Below, piece by piece: positions 1 to 8,281 of a DNA stretch of 64,000 nucleotides. Position 1 is the first letter of the stretch, and the number at the start of each line of letters is the position of its first letter. The position numbers were made by a program, and so were the translations under genes. This DNA is from Flavobacterium zhairuonense (GTDB lineage Bacteria > Bacteroidota > Bacteroidia > Flavobacteriales > Flavobacteriaceae): positions 248,001 to 312,000 of the forward strand of contig NZ_SJSY01000074.1 of assembly GCF_004352915.1 (NCBI RefSeq), in the 5' to 3' direction. The notes under the pieces were generated by a model. It saw nothing but the letters and a program-made list of their open reading frames with translations. It was not told where the DNA came from and did no database searches.

Positions 1-63
1 GGGCAGTTTTAAATCTTGTAAAATTTGTGCAATAGTATAATTTTTTTTTCTGATAATGCAAAA

Positions 64-105
64 AAAAATCCAAATTCCAATTATTACATTGGAATTTGGA
101 TTTTT
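64..105 (-). terminator. Terminator of dapD
   Basis: A perfect 17-bp stem (64-80 with 89-105) has an 8-nt loop. The A-rich flank on the plus strand becomes a U-rich tail for minus-strand transcripts. It lies just past the dapD stop codon. Confidence 0.85.
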
Positions 106-124
106 AATTTGATTTTTTTTAAAT

Positions 125-940
125 CTACACCGCAACGTCGTATTCGCGAAGTGCATTATTTAATGAAGTTTTTAAATCTGTAGATGGTTTGCGAGTACCA
201 ATAATCAATGCACACGGAACTTGGAATTCTCCAGCCGCAAATTTCTTAGTGTAACTTCCAGGAATTACAACAGAACGTGCAGGAACAAAACCTTTCATTT
301 CAACCGGCTCATCACCAGTAACGTCGATAATTTTTGTTGAAGCAGTCAAGCAAACGTTAGCACCAAGAACAGCTTCTTTGCCCACGTGAACTCCTTCTAC
401 AACAATACAACGAGAACCAATAAAGGCACCATCTTCAATGATAACTGGAGCAGCTTGCAATGGTTCAAGAACGCCGCCAATTCCAACACCACCGCTTAAG
501 TGTACGTTTTTTCCAATTTGTGCACAGCTTCCAACAGTTGCCCAAGTATCAACCATAGTTCCTTCGTCAACATAAGCACCAATATTTACGTAACTTGGCA
601 TCAAGATAACACCGCTAGAAATGTATGCTCCGTAACGCGCAACAGCATTTGGCACTACACGAATTCCTTTTTCAGCATATCCTCTTTTTAGCAACATTTT
701 GTCGTGGTATTCAAAAATACCAGACTCCCATGTTTCCATTTTTTGAATTGGGAAATACATTACAACCGCTTTCTTAACCCATTCGTTTACTTGCCAGCCT
801 TCGCCAACAGGTTCAGCAACACGTAATTTTCCTGCATCTACTAGTTCGATAACTTCTCTGATAGCATCAGTTGTAGCAGTTTCTTGTAATAAAGCTCTGT
901 TTTCCCAAGCTTGTTCAATTATAGTCTGTAAAGAATTCAT
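125..940 (-). CDS. dapD: 2,3,4,5-tetrahydropyridine-2,6-dicarboxylate N-succinyltransferase
   Basis: DapD succinylates tetrahydrodipicolinate using succinyl-CoA, in the succinylase branch of lysine and meso-diaminopimelate synthesis in the cytoplasm. The 271-residue length matches the family. The N-terminal third is helical. From about residue 100 to 230 there are left-handed beta-helix hexapeptide repeats, with stretches such as GAYVDEGTMVDTWATVGSCA and IGKNVHLSGGVGIGGVLEP that are diagnostic of DapD trimers. The start is supported by a -7 promoter element 17 bp upstream. The gene stands alone and has its own terminator. Confidence 0.96.
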   Translation of the reverse strand: MNSLQTIIEQAWENRALLQETATTDAIREVIELVDAGKLRVAEPVGEGWQVNEWVKKAVVMYFPIQKMETWESGIFEYHDKMLLKRGYAEKGIRVVPNAVARYGAYISSGVILMPSYVNIGAYVDEGTMVDTWATVGSCAQIGKNVHLSGGVGIGGVLEPLQAAPVIIEDGAFIGSRCIVVEGVHVGKEAVLGANVCLTASTKIIDVTGDEPVEMKGFVPARSVVIPGSYTKKFAAGEFQVPCALIIGTRKPSTDLKTSLNNALREYDVAV

Positions 941-956
941 AAGTTTTAATTTTTGG

Positions 957-964
957 CAAAGATA
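957..964 (-). promoter_or_regulatory. -7 promoter element of dapD
   Basis: Read on the minus strand this is TATCTTTG, a perfect match to the Bacteroidetes -7 consensus TAnnTTTG. It lies 17 bp before the dapD start codon. Confidence 0.6.
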
Positions 965-1108
965 AGGTATTTGTGCAAAAGCGAAAAAGTAAAACCTTTT
1001 GAAAGTGTTATGCGTGTAACATTTTGTTGTGAATTTGATAAATAAAATAATTTCTAAATTAATCTATAACTTTTGGAATACCTCTAGAAGTTTTTTTTAT
1101 ATCAAAAT

Positions 1109-1152
1109 ATGACATAAATCAGATTTTGTCTTTTTTCTTCAGATTAATTTCG
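1109..1152 (+). promoter_or_regulatory. Fnr-like box and -7 element upstream of the PAS gene
   Basis: ATGACATAAATCAG (1109-1122) matches TGAT-N4-ATCA with one mismatch. The -7-like element TAATTTCG (1145-1152) matches TAnnTTTG at 7 of 8 positions. The distance from box centre to the last base of the -7 element is 36.5 bp, identical to the ccoS and hemN promoters in this window. Confidence 0.5.
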
Positions 1153-1226
1153 CGCCGTTAATTTCAATGAAAACAATTGAAATTGATTGAACTACTCCAA
1201 AACAAATTAATAAGTACGACAACATT

Positions 1227-1856
1227 ATGAATCAGGAAAATCAACTTCAAGGCAAAATTGCAATAATCGATAAAGAAGTTACTTGGGACAAGACACAGGT
1301 TATTATGAGTAAAACAAATGCCTTTGGTATTATTGAATATGCTAATGAAGTCTTTGTCGATGTTTCAGGTTACGAAGATTATGAATTAATGGGACAACCT
1401 CATAATATTATACGTCATCCAGATATGCCAAAAGTTATTTTTAAAGTGCTTTGGGAGAATCTGAAACAAGGGAAAAACTTTCATGCCATTGTAAAAAATC
1501 TAGCAAAATCTGGCAGATATTACTGGGTTATTACCGATTTTGAAATTGCAAAAGATGAGAATGGCGTAATTGTAAATTATTTTGGAAGAAGGCAATCGGT
1601 TCCTCATGAGGTGATTTCATTGCATATTGAGCCGTTGTATAAAAAACTTTTGCAGATTGAAGCGGCCAGCGGTGTTGAATTCAGTGAAAAATATTTAATC
1701 GGATTTCTGGAAGAGAAAAAGAGGACGTACGTTGAATATATTAAGGAGTTGATTCTTGAGCATGAAAAATCACAATCTAAATTTGTGCAATATGAACAGC
1801 AAGCAGAGGAAGAAGAGGAGGAAAGAGGTTTTTTTAGAAGATTATTTAATAGGTAG
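1227..1856 (+). CDS. PAS-domain sensor protein (Aer-type PAS)
   Basis: This is a 209-residue soluble protein with one PAS domain (about residues 25-125). The stretch VSGYEDYELMGQPHNIIRHP is typical of the FAD-binding PAS domain of the aerotaxis sensor Aer. After the PAS domain comes a predicted helical segment and an acidic run of glutamates, ending in RGFFRRLFNR. No kinase, GGDEF or methyl-accepting domain is present, so how the signal leaves the protein is not visible. Its promoter resembles the Fnr-type promoters of the cbb3 cluster, which fits a redox or oxygen role. That link is inferred. Confidence 0.8.
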   Translation: MNQENQLQGKIAIIDKEVTWDKTQVIMSKTNAFGIIEYANEVFVDVSGYEDYELMGQPHNIIRHPDMPKVIFKVLWENLKQGKNFHAIVKNLAKSGRYYWVITDFEIAKDENGVIVNYFGRRQSVPHEVISLHIEPLYKKLLQIEAASGVEFSEKYLIGFLEEKKRTYVEYIKELILEHEKSQSKFVQYEQQAEEEEEERGFFRRLFNR

Positions 1857-1892
1857 ATTTGAATTTTTAGGTTTTGAATATTTTGGAAGAAT

Positions 1893-1922
1893 CCGCTTTG
1901 AAGTTTTTTAAAGCGGTTTTTT
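1893..1922 (+). terminator. Terminator of the PAS gene
   Basis: CCGCTTT (1893-1899) pairs with AAAGCGG (1910-1916) and is followed by a T-run at 1917-1922. Confidence 0.75.
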
Positions 1923-1980
1923 ATTTTAAATATCCAATTGCTGTAATGTTAAATATGGAAAATTCGCGTAGAAAATGCAC

Positions 1981-1988
1981 TATATTTG
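1981..1988 (+). promoter_or_regulatory. -7 promoter element of the toxin-antitoxin pair
   Basis: TATATTTG is a perfect TAnnTTTG match 20 bp before the antitoxin start codon. The leader would be short. Confidence 0.6.
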
Positions 1989-2008
1989 TATTGTAAAATA
2001 AAAATATT

Positions 2009-2248
2009 ATGGAAGCAATTAGATTAGAATTTCAGCCAGAAATCAAAGATAAGATCTTGAAATTATTAAGTTCGTTTTCTTCTGATGAATTGAAGATAGT
2101 TGAGGAGAATAATTTTGTTGATCCTAATTTTATTAAAAACAAAAGAAAGCTCGAAGCCGCAGCGGCTAAAATTGATAACGGCACGGCAAAGTTTTATTCA
2201 TTTGAGGAAGTCGATGAAATCTTAGAAAAAACTATCTCTAAATATTAA
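2009..2248 (+). CDS. Antitoxin-like protein of a type II toxin-antitoxin pair
   Basis: This is a 79-residue acidic protein. It ends in FYSFEEVDEILEKTISKY, a C-terminus common in antitoxins that pair with ParE/RelE toxins, where the last helix covers the toxin. The N-terminal part shows no clear helix-turn-helix, so autoregulation is uncertain. It precedes and overlaps a ParE/RelE-like gene, the usual antitoxin-first order. The assignment rests on the C-terminal pattern and the operon context. Confidence 0.7.
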   Translation: MEAIRLEFQPEIKDKILKLLSSFSSDELKIVEENNFVDPNFIKNKRKLEAAAAKIDNGTAKFYSFEEVDEILEKTISKY

Positions 2249-2525
2249 AGTTAGTTTTACTGAAGATTTTATATTGCAACTAAAAGAACAGATAAGATAT
2301 ATAGCGAAAGATAAACCAATTGCAGCAAGAAAATTTAAAAAGGATCTGCTTAAAAATATTAAAAAAGATTTAGTAAGCCCTTTTCACTTTAAAAAGTCCA
2401 TTTATTTTAAAGAAGAAAAATATAGAGACTATGTTTTTAAGGGCTACACTGTAGTTATTAGAATTGAATCAGAAATAGATATTGTTTATATTATTGGTAT
2501 TCTAAAATACAATGAATTGTTTTAA
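2244..2525 (+). CDS. RelE/ParE-family toxin
   Basis: Family members either cleave mRNA at the ribosome or poison gyrase, and are held inactive by the preceding antitoxin. The core IAKDKPIAARKFKKDLLKNI, then KSIYFKEEKYRDYVFKGYTVVIRIE and a terminal GILKYNELF, matches the ParE/RelE fold. The first beta strand (KVSFTEDF) lies upstream of the only conventional start, TTG at 2274. The one start-like codon before it is ATT at 2244, which overlaps the antitoxin stop codon. I therefore place the start at ATT (93 residues); a TTG start would give 83 residues without the first strand. Confidence 0.72.
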   Translation: MKVSFTEDFILQLKEQIRYIAKDKPIAARKFKKDLLKNIKKDLVSPFHFKKSIYFKEEKYRDYVFKGYTVVIRIESEIDIVYIIGILKYNELF

Positions 2526-2548
2526 AGTAAACCTGCTAAAAAAATAAA

Positions 2549-2965
2549 ATGCCAAGAATTCTCTCCATAGACTACGGACAAAAACGTACCGGAATTGCTG
2601 TTACCGATGAAATGCAAATAATTGCATCAGGTTTGACTACAATTCCGACACATACTTTGATTGATTTTTTAAAAGATTATTTTGCCAAAGAAAAAGTCGA
2701 AGCAGTTTTAATTGGCGAACCAAAACAAATGAATGGACAGCCTTCGGAAAGTGCTTCTATTATAAAAGGTTTTGTAACTCATTTTTCAAATGTTTTTCCT
2801 GACATGAAAGTGGTTCGTGTTGATGAGCGTTTTACTTCAAAAATGGCATTTCAAACCATGATCGACAGCGGACTCAGCAAAAAACAGCGTCAAAACAAAG
2901 GACTGATCGATGAAATTTCTGCAACGATTATGCTTCAAGACTATCTTTCTTCTAATCGATTTTAG
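2549..2965 (+). CDS. ruvX: Putative pre-16S rRNA nuclease / Holliday junction resolvase YqgF
   Basis: This 138-residue protein has the YqgF/RuvX RNase H-like fold. SIDYGQKRTGIAVTD at the N-terminus carries the first catalytic aspartate, VDERFTSKMA the acidic motif of the second site, and LIDEISATIMLQDYL the last acidic residue. YqgF processes the 5' end of 16S rRNA, and Holliday junction activity has been proposed. Its length is normal for the family. It follows the toxin-antitoxin pair by 23 bp and may be co-transcribed. Confidence 0.93.
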   Translation: MPRILSIDYGQKRTGIAVTDEMQIIASGLTTIPTHTLIDFLKDYFAKEKVEAVLIGEPKQMNGQPSESASIIKGFVTHFSNVFPDMKVVRVDERFTSKMAFQTMIDSGLSKKQRQNKGLIDEISATIMLQDYLSSNRF

Positions 2966-3060
2966 GTTTACGGCTTAAAAATTTCACTTTATTTAGAAAA
3001 AAATATGATTTCCTAACTTTTATCATGCAAAATTTAGTTTTTTTTTGCGATTGAAAAAAG

Positions 3061-3068
3061 TACCTTTG
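3061..3068 (+). promoter_or_regulatory. -7 promoter element of mqo
   Basis: TACCTTTG matches TAnnTTTG and lies 23 bp before the mqo start codon. Confidence 0.6.
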
Positions 3069-3091
3069 CATTTTTAAAAACAAATACTGTT

Positions 3092-4585
3092 ATGCCTGAC
3101 AATACAATACGTTCCAATAGTGATGTAGTGCTTATTGGAGCTGGAATTATGAGTGCGACTCTTGGATTAATTTTGAAAGAGCTGCAACCGGATATTAAAA
3201 TTGAAATTTACGAAAGATTGGACGTTGCCGCCGCAGAAAGTTCTGATGCATGGAATAATGCAGGGACGGGGCATTCTGCTTTTTGTGAATTGAATTATAC
3301 ACCAGAAAAGGCAGATGGAAGTATTGATCCTAAAAAAGCAATCAGCATAGCAGAATCTTTTGAAATCTCACGCCAGTTTTGGTCTTATTTAGTGCAGGAA
3401 AAAAAAGTTCCTTCTCCAGAGAATTTCATAAAAAGTGTTCCGCATATGAGTTTTGTGTGGGGCGATAAAAACGTTGAATATTTAAAAACGAGATTCGCTG
3501 CTTTACAAAGCAATCCAATTTTTTCTGAAATGGAATTCAGCACTGATTTTGAGCAGTTGAAAAAATGGATGCCATTAGTGATGGAAGGCAGAGAAAATGA
3601 TCAAAAATTGGCAGCTACATATATGGAAATTGGTACCGATGTTAATTTCGGGGCTTTGACCAGAAGCATGTTCAATTATCTTGAAAAATTAGACGGCGTA
3701 AGTTTATATTTTAATCACGAGGTTAAAAAATTAAGACAGCGCGAAGATAAATCTTGGAGAATCAAAATTACGGATCTTTCTACTGGACAAAAACGCAAAG
3801 CATATACTGGTTTTGTATTTATTGGAGCAGGAGGTGGTTCATTGCCATTATTAGAAAAAGCCGATGTTCCGGAAGGAAAAGGATACGGAGGATTTCCAGT
3901 AAGTGGGCAATGGTTGAAATGTACAAATCCAGAAGTTATTGCAAAACACCAAGCTAAAGTTTACGGAAAAGCTAGCGTTGGAGCTCCTCCAATGTCAGTG
4001 CCACATATTGATACCCGTGTAATTGATGGCGAAAAAGCATTGCTTTTTGGTCCATTTGCAGGTTTTTCAACTCGTTTCTTGAAAAATGGTTCTTATTTAG
4101 ATTTGCCATTGTCTATAAAGTCAAACAATTTGATTCCGATGTTGGCAGCTGGATATCACAATATTCCGTTGACAAAATATTTAATCGAGCAAGTGCGCCA
4201 GTCGCCAAAAGACAGAATGAAAGCACTTCGCGAATATTTGCCTTCTGCGCGTTCTAAAGATTGGAAACTTGAAAAAGCAGGTCAGCGTGTTCAAGTAATC
4301 AAAAAAGATGAAAAAGAGGGTGGAGTTTTAGAATTTGGTACTGAGGTAATCAATACACACGATGGAACTCTTGCAGTTCTTTTAGGTGCTTCGCCTGGAG
4401 CATCAACTGCTGTAGCAATTATGGTGGATCTAGTAAGTAGATGTTTTGCAAATCAAATTAAGTCACCAGAATGGGAGGCAAAATTGAAAAAAATGATTCC
4501 TTCTTATGGTCAAACTTTGAATGACAAACCAGAGCTTTTAGCTCAACTTAGGAAAGAAACTTCAGAAGTTTTGAAGCTTAATTAA
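3092..4585 (+). CDS. mqo: Malate:quinone oxidoreductase
   Basis: Mqo oxidises malate to oxaloacetate and passes electrons to the quinone pool, acting as a peripheral membrane FAD enzyme in the TCA cycle. The 497 residues match the family. The N-terminal dinucleotide-binding motif VVLIGAGIMSATLG binds FAD. Further family hallmarks are WNNAGTGHSAFCELNYTPE, GGFPVSGQW and HDGTLAVLLGASPGAST. It is monocistronic with its own promoter and terminator. Confidence 0.96.
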   Translation: MPDNTIRSNSDVVLIGAGIMSATLGLILKELQPDIKIEIYERLDVAAAESSDAWNNAGTGHSAFCELNYTPEKADGSIDPKKAISIAESFEISRQFWSYLVQEKKVPSPENFIKSVPHMSFVWGDKNVEYLKTRFAALQSNPIFSEMEFSTDFEQLKKWMPLVMEGRENDQKLAATYMEIGTDVNFGALTRSMFNYLEKLDGVSLYFNHEVKKLRQREDKSWRIKITDLSTGQKRKAYTGFVFIGAGGGSLPLLEKADVPEGKGYGGFPVSGQWLKCTNPEVIAKHQAKVYGKASVGAPPMSVPHIDTRVIDGEKALLFGPFAGFSTRFLKNGSYLDLPLSIKSNNLIPMLAAGYHNIPLTKYLIEQVRQSPKDRMKALREYLPSARSKDWKLEKAGQRVQVIKKDEKEGGVLEFGTEVINTHDGTLAVLLGASPGASTAVAIMVDLVSRCFANQIKSPEWEAKLKKMIPSYGQTLNDKPELLAQLRKETSEVLKLN

Positions 4586-4612
4586 ACTTAAAGTTATATA
4601 TAAAAAAAACAG

Positions 4613-4640
4613 CAAATCCAGATGAATTAATCTGGATTTG
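4613..4640 (+). terminator. Terminator of mqo
   Basis: An 11-bp stem (4613-4623 with 4630-4640) overlaps the 3' end of the convergent FUSC gene. The A-run before it and T-rich sequence after it suit bidirectional use. Confidence 0.75.
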
Positions 4641-6849
4641 TTGCTTTTAGCTCTTTTGTAATTTTTAAAATCTTTTCGGCTAGATTGCTCATCCATATTA
4701 ATTGTTCAATTACCATTTGAGCTTCCTGCATTTTGGCTTGGCGCGTTTCTTTGTCGAGTTCATCGTCCGCAGCGAGGCGTGTAAAGTTTTTGCGTTTTAA
4801 TTCTTCAAATTGCAGTGTAACGTCTTCTTTGTCGAAAAACGTATCCTTAATAATCATTTCGTTTCTCAAAATAGAAATCGACTGATCCAAATTAGATAAA
4901 ATCGTTTTGATAATATAATTAAAAGAATCTGATGCCGATGTAGTTTGATGTGATTGAATATAAGTTGATAGAGACGCCAAAGCAGATAAAATAGAGTGAT
5001 TCAGCACAACCAATTTATTTACCAAAGGCATTGTTTTTTGCTTTGATTTTGGCTCTTGCATCATTCGTTGAAAAGATGTCATTAAATTGCCAATTTCAAC
5101 AAAAGCATGTTTTCTTGCTAGTCGATATGAAGTTGGGACTTCTCCTTTTTTATTGTAAAAATCAGCAATTTCTTTAAGATAATTTCGATTTGCCCGAATT
5201 GAATTTTCAATATGTATGGGCGTATTTATAAATTCCCACGCCGGCCATAAAAATTGATTGGCAATAAAGGCCAAAATAGCTCCTGCAAGCGAATCTAAAA
5301 TCCTGAATTGAATTACCTCAACAACATTTGGCGTCAAAATTCCGTAAATAAAAACGACGTACATAGTAACAAAGGTTGCACTGATTTTGTAATTGATTTG
5401 TGTAAATGAGATTCCCAAAAGCATGCAGACAATTGAAAAGATGCTCAACGCAATGTGATTTTGAATGACAGACACAATTCCGAAGGCGATAACACCTCCC
5501 AAAATGGTTCCGAAAATCCTGTTATAAGAGCGTTCTTTTGTCAATCCATAACCTGGACGCATGATCACAACGATTGTCAACAAAATCCAATAGACATTTT
5601 GAAACGGAAGTATTTTTCCAATTAAAAAACCAATTAAAATTGTAATTGTCAATCGTATCGAATGCCTGAAAATAGAAGATGAAAAAGTTAGGTTTTCAAT
5701 CAATGTGCGCAACGGATAATATTGCGGAGTCAAGAATTTTTCTAACTCTTTGTCCTTGTCTTTTAGTTTGTAAGATTGCATTGCCAACGAAAAAGCACGC
5801 TGAATGATTTTGATTTTTCCAACTTGGTTTTTGGCATAATTCAGCATATTGGTCAACATCAAAACGCCTTCTGAAGCTTCATCTTTTCCTAAGCTTTTTT
5901 CATAATCAAAAATGGCAAATTCAAGAGCGTCCAATTCATTTTTCAGATCATTTTTATCGACATAAACTGCAATATGATGTACATTTTTAGAAAGTTTTTT
6001 TAAAGTCGATGCCAGTTTGTAGGCTACATTTTGATAAGTGCGAAGTACTTCGGGATGTTTGGCAAATTTTTCATGAAGTTTGCTGTGATCAAATGAAGTA
6101 TAAAGCGCAAGCTCTTGAATTTCGACTAAAGTGATAAAAACTAAAAGCATTTTACGGTTTTGAGCCGTCGTACCAGATGCATTTTGGTTTCCAATCAGCA
6201 TTTTTCTTAAATCTTCATGAATCAAATTCAATTCAACTTGAACGGCTAATTGTTTTTCTGTAATGGCATCTTTATTGGCTTCGGGATTCCATAAATCACC
6301 TCTTAATTTCAAATATTTTGCTGTAAGTTTTATTCCTTCTGCAATTTCTAATTCGACATATTTATAAGGTTGTATAAAATGAAAAACAAGCGAAACAATT
6401 AGGTATAAAATTCCTCCAATAAAAATAAATGCAGCATATTCAATCGCTTGCCAGCCTTGGTTTAAATGTCCAAATGATAATGAAATCGACAACAAGGCAG
6501 AAAATGATACAAGTGTTGCACGTTGTCCATAAACCGAAATCATTGAACATAAAAACAATAAAACACCTAAGAAGGGATAAAATAAGAATGGGTACGGATA
6601 AGCAAAATTTACAAGTAAAGTCACTCCAGAGACAATAAATGAAGCAACAATAAGGCCTTTTATTTTGTGGCTCAACGAACTTGGAATATCACTTGGATAG
6701 GTATAAAAAGCGCCAAGCGCTATGGTAAACCCAATCTCAAAATGTCCAAAGAAATTTAAAATCACAACAGGAACTACAGAAGCAATAGTTACTTTTGAGG
6801 CGTTTAAGAAAGAAGTACTGTTCGTGAATTTCGAGATGCGATCAAACAT
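4627..6849 (-). CDS. FUSC-family inner membrane protein (YccS/YhfK-like)
   Basis: This 740-residue protein has two membrane blocks. The first is about residues 15-165, with five or six hydrophobic segments; the second is about 395-545. A long soluble helical region lies between them and another at the C-terminus. The second block, with LTITILIGFLIGKILPFQNVYWILLTIVVIMRP, is the fusaric-acid-resistance-like (FUSC) domain. Relatives include YccS, YhfK and aromatic acid exporters, but most have no known substrate. No membrane fusion or outer membrane partner is adjacent, so an efflux role is only possible. It is convergent with mqo. Confidence 0.85.
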   Translation of the reverse strand: MFDRISKFTNSTSFLNASKVTIASVVPVVILNFFGHFEIGFTIALGAFYTYPSDIPSSLSHKIKGLIVASFIVSGVTLLVNFAYPYPFLFYPFLGVLLFLCSMISVYGQRATLVSFSALLSISLSFGHLNQGWQAIEYAAFIFIGGILYLIVSLVFHFIQPYKYVELEIAEGIKLTAKYLKLRGDLWNPEANKDAITEKQLAVQVELNLIHEDLRKMLIGNQNASGTTAQNRKMLLVFITLVEIQELALYTSFDHSKLHEKFAKHPEVLRTYQNVAYKLASTLKKLSKNVHHIAVYVDKNDLKNELDALEFAIFDYEKSLGKDEASEGVLMLTNMLNYAKNQVGKIKIIQRAFSLAMQSYKLKDKDKELEKFLTPQYYPLRTLIENLTFSSSIFRHSIRLTITILIGFLIGKILPFQNVYWILLTIVVIMRPGYGLTKERSYNRIFGTILGGVIAFGIVSVIQNHIALSIFSIVCMLLGISFTQINYKISATFVTMYVVFIYGILTPNVVEVIQFRILDSLAGAILAFIANQFLWPAWEFINTPIHIENSIRANRNYLKEIADFYNKKGEVPTSYRLARKHAFVEIGNLMTSFQRMMQEPKSKQKTMPLVNKLVVLNHSILSALASLSTYIQSHQTTSASDSFNYIIKTILSNLDQSISILRNEMIIKDTFFDKEDVTLQFEELKRKNFTRLAADDELDKETRQAKMQEAQMVIEQLIWMSNLAEKILKITKELKATNPD

Positions 6850-6980
6850 ATATAGAGGTTTACTAACAAAGGTAAGAATTGTACGAATTAATTTGGCATA
6901 ATTATAGATGAGATTTTAACATATGAGCAAAAAATAAGATATAATATGTTGTTTGAAATCATTCGTAGACTATTTTTTAC

Positions 6981-6988
6981 TATTTTTG
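6981..6988 (+). promoter_or_regulatory. -7 promoter element of def
   Basis: TATTTTTG matches TAnnTTTG, 64 bp before the def start codon. Confidence 0.5.
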
Positions 6989-7052
6989 CCAGCTGAATTG
7001 AGGTAAACTAAAATTCAGTTTTTACAGTAGATAATGCAATAAAATAATACAA

Positions 7053-7643
7053 ATGATTTTACCAATTGTAGGATATGGTGATCCTGTTTTAAGAAAAGTA
7101 GGTGTGGCAATTACGCCAGAATATCCAAACCTAAAAGAAACAATAGCAAACATGTATGAAACCATGTACAATGCTTACGGTGTTGGGCTTGCTGCGCCGC
7201 AGGTAGGTTTAGCAATTCGTTTGTTTGTTATTGATACAACTCCTTTTAGTGAAGATGATGATGTGGAGTCTGATGAGGCTAAAGAATTAAAAGGATTCAA
7301 AAAAACTTTTATCAACGCTAAAATCGTTAAGGAAGAAGGGGAAGAGTGGAGCTTTAATGAAGGATGCCTTAGTATTCCTGATGTTCGTGAAGATGTCTAT
7401 AGAAAACCAACCGTTACGATTGAGTATTGTGAAGAGGATTTTGTGATGAAGACCGAAGTTTTTGACGGATTGATAGCAAGAGTTATTCAACATGAGTATG
7501 ATCATATCGAGGGAGTTTTGTTTACCGATAAAATATCTTCTTTGAAAAAGCGTTTGATTCAAAAGAAATTGAAAAATATCACCGAAGGAAAGACTTTTCA
7601 AGAATACAGAATGAAATTTGCAGCTGCTAAAAAAGGAAGATAA
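7053..7643 (+). CDS. def: Peptide deformylase
   Basis: Def removes the N-formyl group from nascent proteins using a bound metal ion. All three catalytic motifs are present in this 196-residue protein: GVGLAAPQVG at 43-52, EGCLSIP at 103-109 (metal-binding Cys), and QHEYDH at 146-151 (two metal-binding His and the catalytic Glu). An acidic insert at about 66-80 and a basic C-terminal tail are extra to the minimal enzyme. It is followed by the DUF5606 gene and mazG on the same strand. Confidence 0.97.
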   Translation: MILPIVGYGDPVLRKVGVAITPEYPNLKETIANMYETMYNAYGVGLAAPQVGLAIRLFVIDTTPFSEDDDVESDEAKELKGFKKTFINAKIVKEEGEEWSFNEGCLSIPDVREDVYRKPTVTIEYCEEDFVMKTEVFDGLIARVIQHEYDHIEGVLFTDKISSLKKRLIQKKLKNITEGKTFQEYRMKFAAAKKGR

Positions 7644-7701
7644 TCATTCGGAAGCAGCGAAAACATACAATAAAAATTCCTAATACTAATATTAATAAAA
7701 C

Positions 7702-8184
7702 ATGAATTTAGACAAAATTTTAGCCATTTCAGGGAAACCAGGTTTATATGTACTTAAAGTTCAGACTCGTACAGGTTTTGTGGCGGAATCATTAACAGAT
7801 GGAAAAAAAATCACAGTAAACTTAAAAAGCAATGTAAGTTTATTGTCAGAAATTTCAATTTATACATACGAAGGCGAAAAACCATTAACTGAAGTAATGC
7901 AAAAAATTGCGACTAAAGAAAATAAAGGTCAAGCGATTTCGCACAAAGAAGACAATGCTACTTTAAATGCTTATTTTAAAGAAATTTTGCCTGATTATGA
8001 CGAAGAGAGAGTGTATCCTTCTGATATTAAAAAAGTATTAAACTGGTACAATACGCTTCAAGTAAAAGGATTGGTTACAGATTTAGCGCCAGCTGCAGCA
8101 GAAACAGTTGAAGAAGCTCCAGTAGTAGAAGAAAAACCTAAAAAAGCGCCTGCTAAAAAAGCAAAAGCTAAAAAAGAAGAATAG
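7702..8184 (+). CDS. DUF5606 domain protein
   Basis: A 160-residue protein typical of Bacteroidetes. The conserved part is the first 135 residues, beginning MNLDKILAISGKPGLYVLK. The C-terminal 25 residues are a low-complexity Glu/Ala/Lys/Pro tail that becomes strongly basic. No function is known. Its place between peptide deformylase and MazG suggests a housekeeping role, and the basic tail could bind nucleic acid; both points are inference. Confidence 0.85.
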   Translation: MNLDKILAISGKPGLYVLKVQTRTGFVAESLTDGKKITVNLKSNVSLLSEISIYTYEGEKPLTEVMQKIATKENKGQAISHKEDNATLNAYFKEILPDYDEERVYPSDIKKVLNWYNTLQVKGLVTDLAPAAAETVEEAPVVEEKPKKAPAKKAKAKKEE

Positions 8185-8208
8185 TAGTTACTACTTTTAA
8201 ATATATTG

Positions 8209-8242
8209 ATCCTGTTGAGATGTTTTCTTGACAGGATTTTTT
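8209..8242 (+). terminator. Terminator between the DUF5606 gene and mazG
   Basis: ATCCTGT (8209-8215) pairs with ACAGGAT (8231-8237) and is followed by a T-run. It also falls in the upstream part of a longer mazG reading frame, which supports the downstream ATG at 8282 as the mazG start. Confidence 0.65.
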
Positions 8243-8281
8243 ACTTTTACACTATTCCGTCACAATTCAAAAAACATTAAA

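Noticed and set aside
8228..8281. N-terminal extension of MazG in the open frame
   Set aside because: The extension overlaps a terminator hairpin and T-run. The ATG at 8282 matches the usual MazG start.
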